A stretch of DNA of 38,133 nt from Bacillota bacterium (GTDB lineage Bacteria; Bacillota; Clostridia; Lachnospirales; Lachnospiraceae): the NCBI GenBank assembly GCA_023411555.1, contig JAEYOQ010000019.1, forward strand, positions 1-38,133, read 5' to 3'. The notes below the pieces were generated by a model. The model was not told the DNA's origin, did not search any database, and was given only the letters and a program-made list of their open reading frames with translations. How positions within the stretch are numbered: the stretch's first letter is position 1; each line of letters opens with the position of its first letter. Position numbers and translations under genes: made by a program. Below are positions 16,470 through 24,692 of the stretch, in pieces.

Positions 16470-17267
16470 TCATAGATTTGTCTTCTGCCGATATTGGCTG
16501 GGAGTTAGACCAAAAACCTCTTTGAAAGCACGATTAAAGGTCCTCTGGCTTTCAAAGCCAGAATCTACACTAATTCTTGTCAATGTATGATTGGTCGATT
16601 GCATCAAAGTTAGAGCATAATTGGAACGAATATAGTTGATATACCGGTTAAAGCTTGTATTTAATTTGGCGGAGAAGGTTCTGGAAAGATAGAATTTGCT
16701 GACATTCAGATGCTTGGCCAGCTCTGTTAAGGTCAGAGGCTCCTGAAAATGCTCCGCAATATAGCTCACAATATGATACGTCAGATCATAATTCTCTATA
16801 TCCTTATTCTTTGCCAGCTCTACCAACTGTAAAACACGGGATAAAATAAGCAGAACCAGGGCACGGCAGGCATTTAGATTTTTACCCTCACGGCACTCCC
16901 TCTCGAGCTCCACCATTGCCAGGCTGACATTAGGGTGTAATCGGTTTGCCATGATAAAAGGCTTCCTGGGAGAATAGCTGGTCAGCTTCTTAAAGAAATC
17001 TCCGGTAAGCTCCAAACTGCAGATAGCAAGGATCAACCGGCAGGCTTCCCCACCTTCTTGTGCAGTATAGCTATGTACCGTATTGGGAAAAATAATTGCA
17101 AAGTCACCCTTTCTTAAGAATTGTGACTGATTATGTATGGTTACCATGGTTGTACCGGTTTCTACATAAAGAAACTCAATCTGACTATGCAGATGAGTAG
17201 GAAAATTCAAATCTTCCGTATAAAATACTCGTAATTCATCTTTCAGGTTCTCATAAAAGGGGGGCAT
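16470..17267 (-). CDS. AraC-family transcriptional regulator
   Basis: 265 aa. The N-terminal cupin-like sensing domain (HLHSQIEFLYVETGT, then GDFAIIFPNTVHSY) is followed by the C-terminal double helix-turn-helix (about residues 165-262) with LTLTELAKHLNVSKFYLSR and FESQRTFNRAFKEVFGLTPS. The start at 17267 lies seven bases after GGAG; two upstream in-frame ATGs are too close to or before that site. It is divergent from the Gfo/Idh-ThuA-Gfo/Idh operon and most likely activates it in response to the sugar that operon degrades; the sugar is unknown. Confidence 0.88.
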   Translation of the reverse strand: MPPFYENLKDELRVFYTEDLNFPTHLHSQIEFLYVETGTTMVTIHNQSQFLRKGDFAIIFPNTVHSYTAQEGGEACRLILAICSLELTGDFFKKLTSYSPRKPFIMANRLHPNVSLAMVELERECREGKNLNACRALVLLILSRVLQLVELAKNKDIENYDLTYHIVSYIAEHFQEPLTLTELAKHLNVSKFYLSRTFSAKLNTSFNRYINYIRSNYALTLMQSTNHTLTRISVDSGFESQRTFNRAFKEVFGLTPSQYRQKTNL

Positions 17268-17336
17268 AATCATTCTCCAATACAGCAATATTTGACTAGG
17301 TTTATAGGCAAATTGTCCCTCAATATATCCTACAGA

Positions 17337-17345
17337 TGCTATAAT
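17337..17345 (+). promoter_or_regulatory. Extended -10 promoter of the Gfo/ThuA operon
   Basis: TGCTATAAT is a perfect extended -10 element. No good -35 lies 17 bp upstream, which fits a promoter that depends on an activator such as the divergent AraC protein. A leader of about 65 nt runs to the first start codon. Confidence 0.55.
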
Positions 17346-17416
17346 AAAATTATAAGGAACTTATGATATTTCAACGATATCACAAATTAAGTAATATGAA
17401 AAGGGGGTTGAATTAC

Positions 17417-18472
17417 ATGAGCCATAGATTAGCAATCATCGGCTATGGCGGCATGGGTGACTGGCATTACCGCAATGTGACTGTTTCGATTGATTCATTA
17501 ATGGTTAAAGGTATCTATGATATCCGGGAGGATGCCTGCCAGAAGGCAAGAGAAAACGGACTATACATATACCAGAGCGTGGAGGAGATTATTCAGGATA
17601 CTGAAATTGATCTGGTGACCATTGTGGTTCCGAATAATTTTCATAAGGATTATGCCATCGCCTGTCTGAGAGGCGGAAAAAATGTGATATGCGAGAAGCC
17701 GGTAGCCATGAACTCAAACGAGTTGAAGGAAATTATGGTAGTAGCCAAAGAAACCGGTAAGCTGTTCACAATCCACCAAAACCGCCGATGGGACAAAGAT
17801 TATAAGATCATCAAAAAGCTTTATGAGGAGGGAACCCTAGGTAACATATACTTTATCGAAAGCCGTGTCCAGGGCTCCGGCCAGATGCTGCACGGCTGGA
17901 GGGGTTACCCGGTAAATGGCGGTGGAATGGTTTATGACTGGGGTGTTCATCTATTTGATCAGCTGCTTAATCTGATAGACAGTCCGGTAGTCTCTGTCGC
18001 TCCTCATCTGGTTCATCTGTTCAATAAGGAAGTGGATGATAACTTTAAGGTGCTGCTAAGCTTCGAAAATGGCATCTCAGCCTTAGTAGAGGTGGCTACC
18101 AATTGTTTTATCAATCATCCCAGATGGCATGTATGTGGAAGTGAAGGAACCGTAGTCATCCGTGATTGGGAATGCAACGGTGAGTTTGTCACTCTGGCTA
18201 ATAAAGATGTCTTAAAATGGGAGAATGATATCGTCTATACTGCCGCCGGTCCTACTAGAACCATGGCGCCAAGACCCGATTACACCAAAAAATCTTCGCC
18301 ACTACCTCAGGTCGAGACTACCTGGACAGATTTCTATAACAATATCATTGATGTATTAGAGCATAAGGCAGAACTGATCGTAACACCGGAGCAGGCGCTT
18401 CGCGTAATATCACTAATCGATCTAATCTTTCTTGCAGCACAAGAAGGGAAGCCTCTTTCCTGCAAGATATAG
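17417..18472 (+). CDS. Gfo/Idh/MocA-family oxidoreductase (first copy)
   Basis: NAD(P)-dependent sugar dehydrogenase-type enzyme, 351 aa. The N-terminal Rossmann fold has LAIIGYGGMGDWHYRNV, then DLVTIVVPNNFHKDYAI and the family signature CEKPVAMN (the lysine is catalytic in relatives). The C-terminal domain holds GGGMVYDWGVHLFDQLLNL. The ATG at 17417 has AAGGGGG nine bases upstream; the frame is open further up without a site. It is first in an operon with thuA-like and a second Gfo/Idh/MocA gene. Substrate unknown: members act on inositols, amino sugars, keto-sugars and others. The last two codons overlap the tandem repeat that follows. Confidence 0.88.
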   Translation: MSHRLAIIGYGGMGDWHYRNVTVSIDSLMVKGIYDIREDACQKARENGLYIYQSVEEIIQDTEIDLVTIVVPNNFHKDYAIACLRGGKNVICEKPVAMNSNELKEIMVVAKETGKLFTIHQNRRWDKDYKIIKKLYEEGTLGNIYFIESRVQGSGQMLHGWRGYPVNGGGMVYDWGVHLFDQLLNLIDSPVVSVAPHLVHLFNKEVDDNFKVLLSFENGISALVEVATNCFINHPRWHVCGSEGTVVIRDWECNGEFVTLANKDVLKWENDIVYTAAGPTRTMAPRPDYTKKSSPLPQVETTWTDFYNNIIDVLEHKAELIVTPEQALRVISLIDLIFLAAQEGKPLSCKI

Positions 18473-18648
18473 AAAGCGTAGTGAGTATGCTGCAAGTTTA
18501 CTTGTAAGCATACGATCGGAGCTGACGATCATGAATACGCTTTTCATTCATGATATATAGAAATCGTAGTGAGTATGCTACAAGTTTACTTGTAAGCATA
18601 CGATCGGAGCTGACGATCATGAATACGATCTTCATTCATGATATATAA
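18468..18648. repeat. Two tandem 88-bp palindromic repeats inside an operon
   Basis: Unit 1 (18468-18555) and unit 2 (from 18556) share most bases. Each can fold: an outer stem (AAAGCGTA with TACGCTTT in unit 1; ATCGTA with TACGAT in unit 2), an inner hairpin GTATGCT/AGCATAC extended by CAAG/CTTG, a GATCG/CGATC hairpin, and an alternative ATCATGAAT/ATTCATGAT stem. In the outer stem one G-C pair of unit 1 is replaced by T-A in unit 2, a compensatory change that argues the fold is kept. It fills the whole gap between the first Gfo/Idh gene and the thuA-like gene, and could set their relative expression through mRNA processing or stability. Confidence 0.7.
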
Positions 18649-18666
18649 CGATAAGGAGGTTACTTA

Positions 18667-19398
18667 ATGATGACAGATAAAAAAGTATTAATATTACAAG
18701 GTGGTTGGGATGGCCATGAGCCAAAGCTGACCTCTAAACGCTTTGCAGGTTTACTGGAAAAGCACGGCTATACCTGTACAATCTCTGATACTCTTGATGT
18801 CCTGGCAGATGTTGATATGTTGATGAAGCTGGATCTTGTTGTCGCTTGCTGGACCATGGATAAGATCAATAATGATTACGTTAAAAACCTCTCCAAAGCG
18901 GTCGGATCCGGTGTGGGCCTTGCAGGCTGTCACGGTGGTATGTGTGATTCCTTCCGGGATAATACAGAGTGGCAATTTATGACCGGTGGTCAGTGGGTCA
19001 GCCATCCGGGCGGCGACGGCATCGAATACATGGTGCACATCAATCGAGGCTCCAGCCCGATTACAGAAGGACTTGAAGATTTTATGGTTAGTAGCGAGCA
19101 TTATTACCTACATATAGATCCTGCAATCGAGATATTGGCAACCACACGTTTTCCTATTGTTAATTACTATCATATCTCGAACAAACCAGTCGACATGCCC
19201 GTAGCCTGGACTAAGTTCTGGGGAAATGGCAGAGTTTTCTATACCTCCCTCGGTCATCATGACGATGTATTTGATAAATCCCCCAATGCCGAGATTATGA
19301 TGGAGCGTGGTCTGGTATGGGCCGCAGAGGGCAAACAATACGCTTTACAGAAAGGTCTTACAACAGAACGTTTTGAAAACCAAGCAAAAATGTACTAG
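18667..19398 (+). CDS. ThuA-family protein
   Basis: 243 aa, cytoplasmic, with the glutamine-amidotransferase-like ThuA fold. Key segments: VLILQGGWDGHEP at the N terminus, VGLAGCHGGMCDSFRDN (the nucleophile-elbow-like region, here with cysteine), SSEHYYLHID, PVAWTKFWGNGRVFYTSLGH and the final MMERGLVWAAEG. In Rhizobium ThuA works with the dehydrogenase ThuB in oxidation of trehalose and other disaccharides. Here the gene is between two Gfo/Idh/MocA genes (ThuB belongs to that superfamily), which supports a carbohydrate oxidation role. AAGGAGG precedes the first of two ATGs. Confidence 0.85.
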   Translation: MMTDKKVLILQGGWDGHEPKLTSKRFAGLLEKHGYTCTISDTLDVLADVDMLMKLDLVVACWTMDKINNDYVKNLSKAVGSGVGLAGCHGGMCDSFRDNTEWQFMTGGQWVSHPGGDGIEYMVHINRGSSPITEGLEDFMVSSEHYYLHIDPAIEILATTRFPIVNYYHISNKPVDMPVAWTKFWGNGRVFYTSLGHHDDVFDKSPNAEIMMERGLVWAAEGKQYALQKGLTTERFENQAKMY

Positions 19399-19433
19399 TA
19401 TGTTGCCTTAATATCATTTGAAAGGAGATTATT

Positions 19434-20540
19434 ATGAATAAAGTGAAGGTAGCCTTGATAGGCGTAGGAGCTATCAGTGGTATTTATCTTGAGAATATTA
19501 CTAAAGTATTTACAGAAATTGAATTGGTCGGTGTCTGCGATCTCATACGGGAACGAGCTACACAGGCCCAGGAGAAGTATCAGATTAAAAAGCTATATAC
19601 CACAATGGATGAGGCCTTTGCCGATCCGGAGGTGGATATTGTATTAAACCTGACAAGGCCATACGAGCACTTTGAAGTTACTAAGGCAGCCCTGCTTGCC
19701 GGCAAACATGTGTATAGCGAGAAGCCCCTGGGTGCTAGCTTTGAAGAGGGGCGAAAATTGGTCTCACTGGCTAAAGAGAAAAAGCTAATGCTCGGCGGTG
19801 CACCGGATACCTTTCTTGGCGCCGGTATTCAGACCTGTCGTAAGCTAATAGATAACGATTATATCGGAGAACCTATCGGAGCGGCGGCTTTCATGATATG
19901 TCGTGGACACGAATCCTGGCATCCGGATCCTGAGTTCTATTACAAATACGGAGGTGGTCCGATGCTTGATATGGGGCCCTACTATGTCACTGCTCTGGTT
20001 AACCTTATCGGTGGAGTGAAGGGAGTGACAGGTGTCACTAAGACCAGCTTTCCCCATAGAACCATTACCAGCCAGCCAAAGAATGGTTCGATCATAGATG
20101 TAGAGGTTCCCACTTATATAACCGGTATTTTAAGCTTTGATAATGGAGCAATTGGAACAATATTTACCACCTTTGATGTACATTATAACCAGCAAGCCAG
20201 GCTTGAGATATATGGCACTAAGGGTACCCTGCTCGTTCCTGACCCGAATACCTTCGGAGGTCCCATCAAGCTTCTTCGTCCTGAGGACGGAGAGTATAAG
20301 GAGATGCCTCTGCTCTTTGACTATAAAGAGAACTCCCGAGGTCTTGGCTTGGCAGATATGGCTAAGGCCTTGCAGACCGGTAGAGATTACCGAGCCAATT
20401 ACCAACTGACAGAGCATGTACTAGAGATTCTCACCAGCTTTGAAAAGAGTAGTGAGAAGGGTAGTTATCTACCCCTTGAGACACATTATGAGCGTTCCAT
20501 ACCCATGAAAAATAATGAGCTACACGGAATTCTAGACTAA
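19434..20540 (+). CDS. Gfo/Idh/MocA-family oxidoreductase (second copy)
   Basis: 368 aa. Rossmann N terminus KVALIGVGAISGIYLENI, then EVDIVLNLTRPYEHFEVTKAAL, the signature YSEKPLGASFEEG, and the C-terminal GGGPMLDMGPYYVTALVNLIG. Sequence differs clearly from the first copy, so this is a second enzyme rather than a recent duplicate. AAAGGAG lies six bases before the ATG. It is last in the three-gene operon with the ThuA-like gene, 35 bp after it. Two different dehydrogenases plus ThuA suggest a multi-step oxidation of one carbohydrate, for instance oxidation, modification and reduction; the substrate is not deducible. Confidence 0.88.
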   Translation: MNKVKVALIGVGAISGIYLENITKVFTEIELVGVCDLIRERATQAQEKYQIKKLYTTMDEAFADPEVDIVLNLTRPYEHFEVTKAALLAGKHVYSEKPLGASFEEGRKLVSLAKEKKLMLGGAPDTFLGAGIQTCRKLIDNDYIGEPIGAAAFMICRGHESWHPDPEFYYKYGGGPMLDMGPYYVTALVNLIGGVKGVTGVTKTSFPHRTITSQPKNGSIIDVEVPTYITGILSFDNGAIGTIFTTFDVHYNQQARLEIYGTKGTLLVPDPNTFGGPIKLLRPEDGEYKEMPLLFDYKENSRGLGLADMAKALQTGRDYRANYQLTEHVLEILTSFEKSSEKGSYLPLETHYERSIPMKNNELHGILD

Positions 20541-20636
20541 GCTCCTCCTAACTCTATACAAGACGAACGATAGATTATTTCACTAGTCATGTGCAATAGA
20601 AGGCACACTAGGGAATTTTCTATTGTCATGAATACA

Positions 20637-20682
20637 ATAGCCACAGCATTGGTTTTCATAATCCTACCGATGCTGTGGCTAT
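20637..20682. terminator. Bidirectional stem between the Gfo operon and clpB
   Basis: Arms ATAGCCACAGCAT and ATGCTGTGGCTAT (13 bp, perfect), extended by GGT/ACC, around a short loop between convergent genes. T-runs are weak on both sides. A second smaller stem CAATAGAA/TTCTATTG lies just before, at about 20594-20625. Confidence 0.65.
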
Positions 20683-20739
20683 CATTATATCACTTATAAA
20701 TAATACCGGCGTATCCCTAAGGGTCGTAGCCTCTCTCTA

Positions 20740-23340
20740 CTACACTCCCTCCTCCTGCTTCTGAACCATCGCCACCAGGTTATTCTTCTCCTCGTCGATG
20801 ACGATGATATCCTCCGGTTGAACCTGTTCACTTAATATGAGTCTCGCGCTTAGAGTCTCCACATTCTTTTGCAGGAAGCGTTTTAACGGCCTTGCACCGT
20901 AAATCGGATCATAGCTGCGGTCAACAATAAAACCCTTTGCTTTATCCGTCAGTCTGATCTTAATCTCCTTATCCTCCAGTCGTCTATTCAAATCAACAAT
21001 CATAAGGTCAATAATATTATGAATGTTATCCTTGGTCAGTGGCTTAAAGAGTACAATTTCATCCAGACGGTTTAGGAATTCCGGACGGAAGTATGCCTTC
21101 AGCTCATTCATCACCATGTTTTCACAATGCGCACTAATCTCACCATCCTCCTCAATTCCCTCTAACAGATACCTAGAGCCAATATTTGAGGTAAGAATAA
21201 TAATCGTATTCTTAAAGTCCACCGTTCTACCTTGGGAGTCAGTGACTCGGCCGTCGTCTAACACCTGCAGCAATACATTAAATACATCCGGATGAGCCTT
21301 TTCAATCTCGTCAAAGAGAATCACCGCATAGGGCTTGCGACGGATTGCCTCTGTCAGCTGTCCTCCCTCTTGGTAGCCAACATACCCGGGAGGGGCTCCG
21401 ATCAGTCTAGCCACGGAATGCTTCTCCATGTACTCACTCATATCAATTCGTACGATATTTTGTTCATTGTCAAATAAGTTCTCTGCCAAAGCCTTTGCCA
21501 GCTCTGTCTTACCAACGCCTGTCGGGCCAAGGAACAAGAAGGAGCCTATGGGCTTTCTAGGGTCTTTAATGCCAGCTTTGGCTCGAAGAATCGCATCGGC
21601 GACCTTATCAACACCCTCATCCTGTCCTACCACCCTCTTGTGTAGCTCAGCGCCCAGATGAAGTGTCTTACAGCGTTCTCCTTCCGTTAGCTTTGTGATT
21701 GGAATGCCGGTCCAGCGGGATATAATCTTCGCTATCTCCTCCTCACTGACATTCTCATGCACCAGCATGTTATCTTCCTTTCTCAATCTCTCCTCTTCCA
21801 TCGCCAATTGCTTCTGAATTTCTGGAAGTCTGCCATACTTAAGCTCTGCTGCCTTATTCAAATCGTAGCTTCGCTCGGCTACCTCAATCTCCTTGTTTAT
21901 TTCCTCTATCGCCTCTCTCAGCTTATGAACCTTACTCATGGAGGACTTCTCACTGTCCCATCTGGCTTTCATCACTGCAAAGCTCTCTCGCAGATCAGCC
22001 AATTCCCTCTGTAGCTCCATTAGTCGATCCGCACTTAGACGGTCATTTTCCTTTCTCAGAGCAGCCTCTTCAATCTCCATCTGAATAATTCTTCTCTGCA
22101 TGTCATCCAGCTCTGTCGGCATGGAATCTAACTCCGTCTTAATCAAGGCACATGCCTCATCTACCAAATCAATTGCCTTATCCGGCAGAAACCGCTCAGT
22201 AATATAGCGATTTGACAAAGTAGCCGCACTTACCAGAGCGGCATCCGTGATCTTTACTCCATGGAAGACCTCATAGCGTTCCTTAAGTCCTCGAAGTATT
22301 GAGATGGTATCCTCCACCGTCGGTTCCTCAACCATTACCGGTTGGAAACGTCGTTCAAGCGCTGCATCCTTCTCCACATACTGGCGGTACTCGTTCAGGG
22401 TGGTGGCACCGATACAGTGAAGTTCTCCTCTGGCAAGCATTGGTTTCAGCATATTGCCTGCATCCATCGCTCCCTCTGTCTTTCCCGCTCCTACTATCGT
22501 ATGAAGCTCATCGATAAAAAGGATAATCTGTCCTTCACTCTTCTTCACTTCCTCCAGTACAGCCTTAAGTCGCTCTTCAAACTCACCCCGATACTTAGCT
22601 CCTGCAACCAGGGCTCCCATATCCAGCGCAAAAAGCATCTTATTCTTCAGCGACTGCGGTACATCACCCCTGATTATTCTCTGAGCCAGACCTTCTACTA
22701 CTGCGGTCTTTCCCACACCAGGTTCACCGATGAGGACCGGATTATTCTTCGTCTTTCTGGAAAGGATTCGTATCACATTCCGAATTTCGGCATCTCTGCC
22801 GATAACCGGATCCAGCTTCTGTTCCTTAGCTCTTGCCACCAAATCATACCCATACTTCTCTAAGGTATCATAGGTTGCCTCCGGATTATCACTTACCACC
22901 TTCTGATTACCGCGTACACTTTGAAGTGCCTTAAGAAACTCCTCACGGTTAATCCGAAAATCCAAGAACAGTCCTTTTACCTCTCTGCCTGGTTGCTTTA
23001 ACATACTTAGGAATAGATGCTCTACAGATACATAGGAGTCTCCCATCTGCTTTGCCTCATCCTCTGCATAGATCAGAACCTTATTCAGGTCATTGCCGAT
23101 GTATACCTGACCACCGGACACCTTAGGACGCTTATTCAATAAGCCCTGCACCTGAGCCAGGAATACCTCCGTATTGATATCCATCCTTTCCAATAGCTTC
23201 TTAATCAAGCTATCCTCCAGATTAAGCAGACAATAAAGTAAATGCTCTACGGTAATCTCTTGATGGCCGTAATCATATGCCAGCTTTTCGCAATCCTTAA
23301 TAGCCTGAAGGGAGTTCTGAGTAAATTTACTAATATTCAT
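20740..23340 (-). CDS. clpB: ClpB disaggregase chaperone
   Basis: Hexameric AAA+ ATPase that rescues aggregated proteins together with DnaK. The protein has 866 aa, full length. Order: N domain (residues 1-150, ISKFTQNSLQAIKDCEKLAY), first ATPase module with Walker A GEPGVGKT at about 205-212, the coiled-coil middle domain (about 400-530), and the second ATPase module with GPTGVGKT and the sensor region GARPLKRFLQKNVE. The start at 23340 agrees with the usual ClpB N terminus. It has no good ribosome site of its own: the strong AAGGAGG upstream serves a 13-codon leader ORF whose stop lies four bases before the clpB start. No CIRCE or CtsR repeat is visible. Confidence 0.95.
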   Translation of the reverse strand: MNISKFTQNSLQAIKDCEKLAYDYGHQEITVEHLLYCLLNLEDSLIKKLLERMDINTEVFLAQVQGLLNKRPKVSGGQVYIGNDLNKVLIYAEDEAKQMGDSYVSVEHLFLSMLKQPGREVKGLFLDFRINREEFLKALQSVRGNQKVVSDNPEATYDTLEKYGYDLVARAKEQKLDPVIGRDAEIRNVIRILSRKTKNNPVLIGEPGVGKTAVVEGLAQRIIRGDVPQSLKNKMLFALDMGALVAGAKYRGEFEERLKAVLEEVKKSEGQIILFIDELHTIVGAGKTEGAMDAGNMLKPMLARGELHCIGATTLNEYRQYVEKDAALERRFQPVMVEEPTVEDTISILRGLKERYEVFHGVKITDAALVSAATLSNRYITERFLPDKAIDLVDEACALIKTELDSMPTELDDMQRRIIQMEIEEAALRKENDRLSADRLMELQRELADLRESFAVMKARWDSEKSSMSKVHKLREAIEEINKEIEVAERSYDLNKAAELKYGRLPEIQKQLAMEEERLRKEDNMLVHENVSEEEIAKIISRWTGIPITKLTEGERCKTLHLGAELHKRVVGQDEGVDKVADAILRAKAGIKDPRKPIGSFLFLGPTGVGKTELAKALAENLFDNEQNIVRIDMSEYMEKHSVARLIGAPPGYVGYQEGGQLTEAIRRKPYAVILFDEIEKAHPDVFNVLLQVLDDGRVTDSQGRTVDFKNTIIILTSNIGSRYLLEGIEEDGEISAHCENMVMNELKAYFRPEFLNRLDEIVLFKPLTKDNIHNIIDLMIVDLNRRLEDKEIKIRLTDKAKGFIVDRSYDPIYGARPLKRFLQKNVETLSARLILSEQVQPEDIIVIDEEKNNLVAMVQKQEEGV

Positions 23341-23344
23341 CGCA

Positions 23345-23386
23345 TTATCCATGAGTTATGCAACGATCAATTCGAGCATACTTCAT
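23345..23386 (-). CDS. 13-codon leader ORF before clpB
   Basis: Starts with ATG six bases after AAAGGAGG and encodes MKYARIDRCITHG, then TAA. The stop lies four bases upstream of the clpB start. Because the only strong ribosome site in the clpB leader belongs to this ORF, clpB translation is probably coupled to it. It may be a regulatory peptide or simply a way of delivering ribosomes. Alternative: clpB starts at the in-frame ATG at 23352, inside this ORF. Confidence 0.5.
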   Translation of the reverse strand: MKYARIDRCITHG

Positions 23387-23438
23387 GTTCCTCCTTTCTC
23401 TGAAATTCATTTTCACATCTTTTATCTGTTCTATATCA

Positions 23439-23466
23439 ACTATAACATATGGTTCTTAGATGTCAA
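23439..23466 (-). promoter_or_regulatory. Sigma-A promoter of clpB
   Basis: On the minus strand TTGACA (perfect -35), 16 bp, TATAGT. An inverted repeat at 23467-23485 abuts the -35 on its upstream side. Confidence 0.75.
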
Positions 23467-23485
23467 GGTAATTTTTATAATTACC
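23467..23485. promoter_or_regulatory. Inverted repeat next to the clpB -35
   Basis: GGTAATT, five bases, AATTACC: a perfect 7-5-7 palindrome directly touching the -35 hexamer. The place fits an operator, but it matches neither CIRCE nor the CtsR heptad repeat. The remaining sequence to the uxuB terminator (23486-23714) is AT-rich and shows nothing else. Confidence 0.4.
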
Positions 23486-23714
23486 ATTAATTATTCTATT
23501 CCTTTGCCTTTTCTAGCCTAGCAAAGACCCATATCCACTCTCATATAGTTAGCAGCTGATGCAAAAAGTTCTTCTCGTCTAATATATTATATTAATCCAT
23601 TCCATTTATTTACTATACCTTCAAAATATTTTGGTGCAAATATGTATTTACTTTATACTAATATATCATTTCGTGTTTCATTAAATATATTCTTATTCCT
23701 TCCGGACTATAAGC

Positions 23715-23755
23715 CAAAAACAGGATAGAAGGCTCACGCTTCTATCCTGTTTTTT
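23715..23755 (-). terminator. Terminator of the uxuAB operon
   Basis: Stem ACAGGATAGAAG/CTTCTATCCTGT with flanking A/T runs, so it can end transcription on either strand. It lies about 65 bp after the uxuB stop. Confidence 0.9.
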
Positions 23756-23821
23756 GTACCAAATATGTTATTTTGATTTTAATGAAATATCCATATATTT
23801 AAGAGTCTCATATCTAAACTA

Positions 23822-24679
23822 TTACACTCCACTATAAGCGGAAAAACCACCATCGATGGGAAGCACAACCCCGTTCACAAAGCTGGAGGCTCCTTCCTCA
23901 GCAAGGAACAGTAGGGCACCGACTAGTTCCTCCGGTTCACCAAAGCGCCCCATAGGTGTTGCATTTAATATTTTATGAGAGCGCTCGGTAAGATTTCCAT
24001 CCGCATCCTTTAGCAGAGCCTCGTTCTGTTTCGTAAGTAAGAAGCCCGGCGCTATGGCATTAACTCTTATTCCAACCTTAGAGAAATGCACTGCCAGCCA
24101 CTGTGTAAAATTGGATACCGCTGCTTTGGCACCGGAATAGGCCGGAATTTTTGTTAAAGGAGTAAAGGCATTCATTGAAGAAACATTAATTATACTGCAC
24201 CCCTTACGTCCCACCATATCCTTGGCAAATTCCTGGCAGGGAAGCAGGGTTCCCAGGAGATTTAGGTCAAAGACAAAGCGAATTCCCTGCTCATCCAAGT
24301 CAAAGAAGGTAACCAGCTCCTTATTCTCCTCGGTCAAATCCTCTTCATAAAGATATTCCTTAGTCGTAGTCCCCTTAGGGTTATTCCCTCCGGCCCCATT
24401 CACCAGGATATCGCATGGCCCTAATTGATCAAGGATCAGTGAATGAGCCTTCCCAAGGCTCTCCTTATCCAGTACATTCGTTTCTATCCCAATAGCCGTC
24501 CAGCCTAAGGCCGTAATTTCTTCAGCCTTCTTGACGGCCAATTCCAAGCTTCGGTCCAGAATAGCCACCTTTGCACCACACCGGGCAAATGCCTCTACCC
24601 AGTATCCACCGAGTATTCCGGCTCCTCCGGTAATCACAACAACCTTCCCTGATAAATCTATCGAAAATGGTAGCTTCAT
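23822..24679 (-). CDS. uxuB: SDR-type D-mannonate (fructuronate) oxidoreductase
   Basis: NAD-dependent short-chain dehydrogenase, 285 aa, that interconverts D-fructuronate and D-mannonate. The cofactor loop is VITGGAGILGGYWVEAF, the NAG region is ILVNGAGGNNP, the catalytic serine lies in IINVSSMNAF, and the YxxxK motif is YSGAK. The C terminus has ASSFVNGVVLPIDGGFSAYSG. The ATG at 24679 has AAGGAG nine bases upstream; the frame extends ten codons further without need. The gene follows uxuA by 13 bp, which together with the fold gives the substrate; on sequence alone it would be a generic sugar-acid SDR such as a gluconate 5-dehydrogenase-like enzyme. Confidence 0.88.
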   Translation of the reverse strand: MKLPFSIDLSGKVVVITGGAGILGGYWVEAFARCGAKVAILDRSLELAVKKAEEITALGWTAIGIETNVLDKESLGKAHSLILDQLGPCDILVNGAGGNNPKGTTTKEYLYEEDLTEENKELVTFFDLDEQGIRFVFDLNLLGTLLPCQEFAKDMVGRKGCSIINVSSMNAFTPLTKIPAYSGAKAAVSNFTQWLAVHFSKVGIRVNAIAPGFLLTKQNEALLKDADGNLTERSHKILNATPMGRFGEPEELVGALLFLAEEGASSFVNGVVLPIDGGFSAYSGV

Positions 24680-24692
24680 CCTATCTCTCTCC

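Noticed and set aside
20137..20409. 90-codon open frame on the plus strand inside the second Gfo/Idh gene
   Set aside because: Out-of-frame shadow of a well-supported gene.
22342..22863. 173-codon open frame antisense to clpB
   Set aside because: Shadow of conserved clpB codons; no ribosome site and no protein-like pattern.
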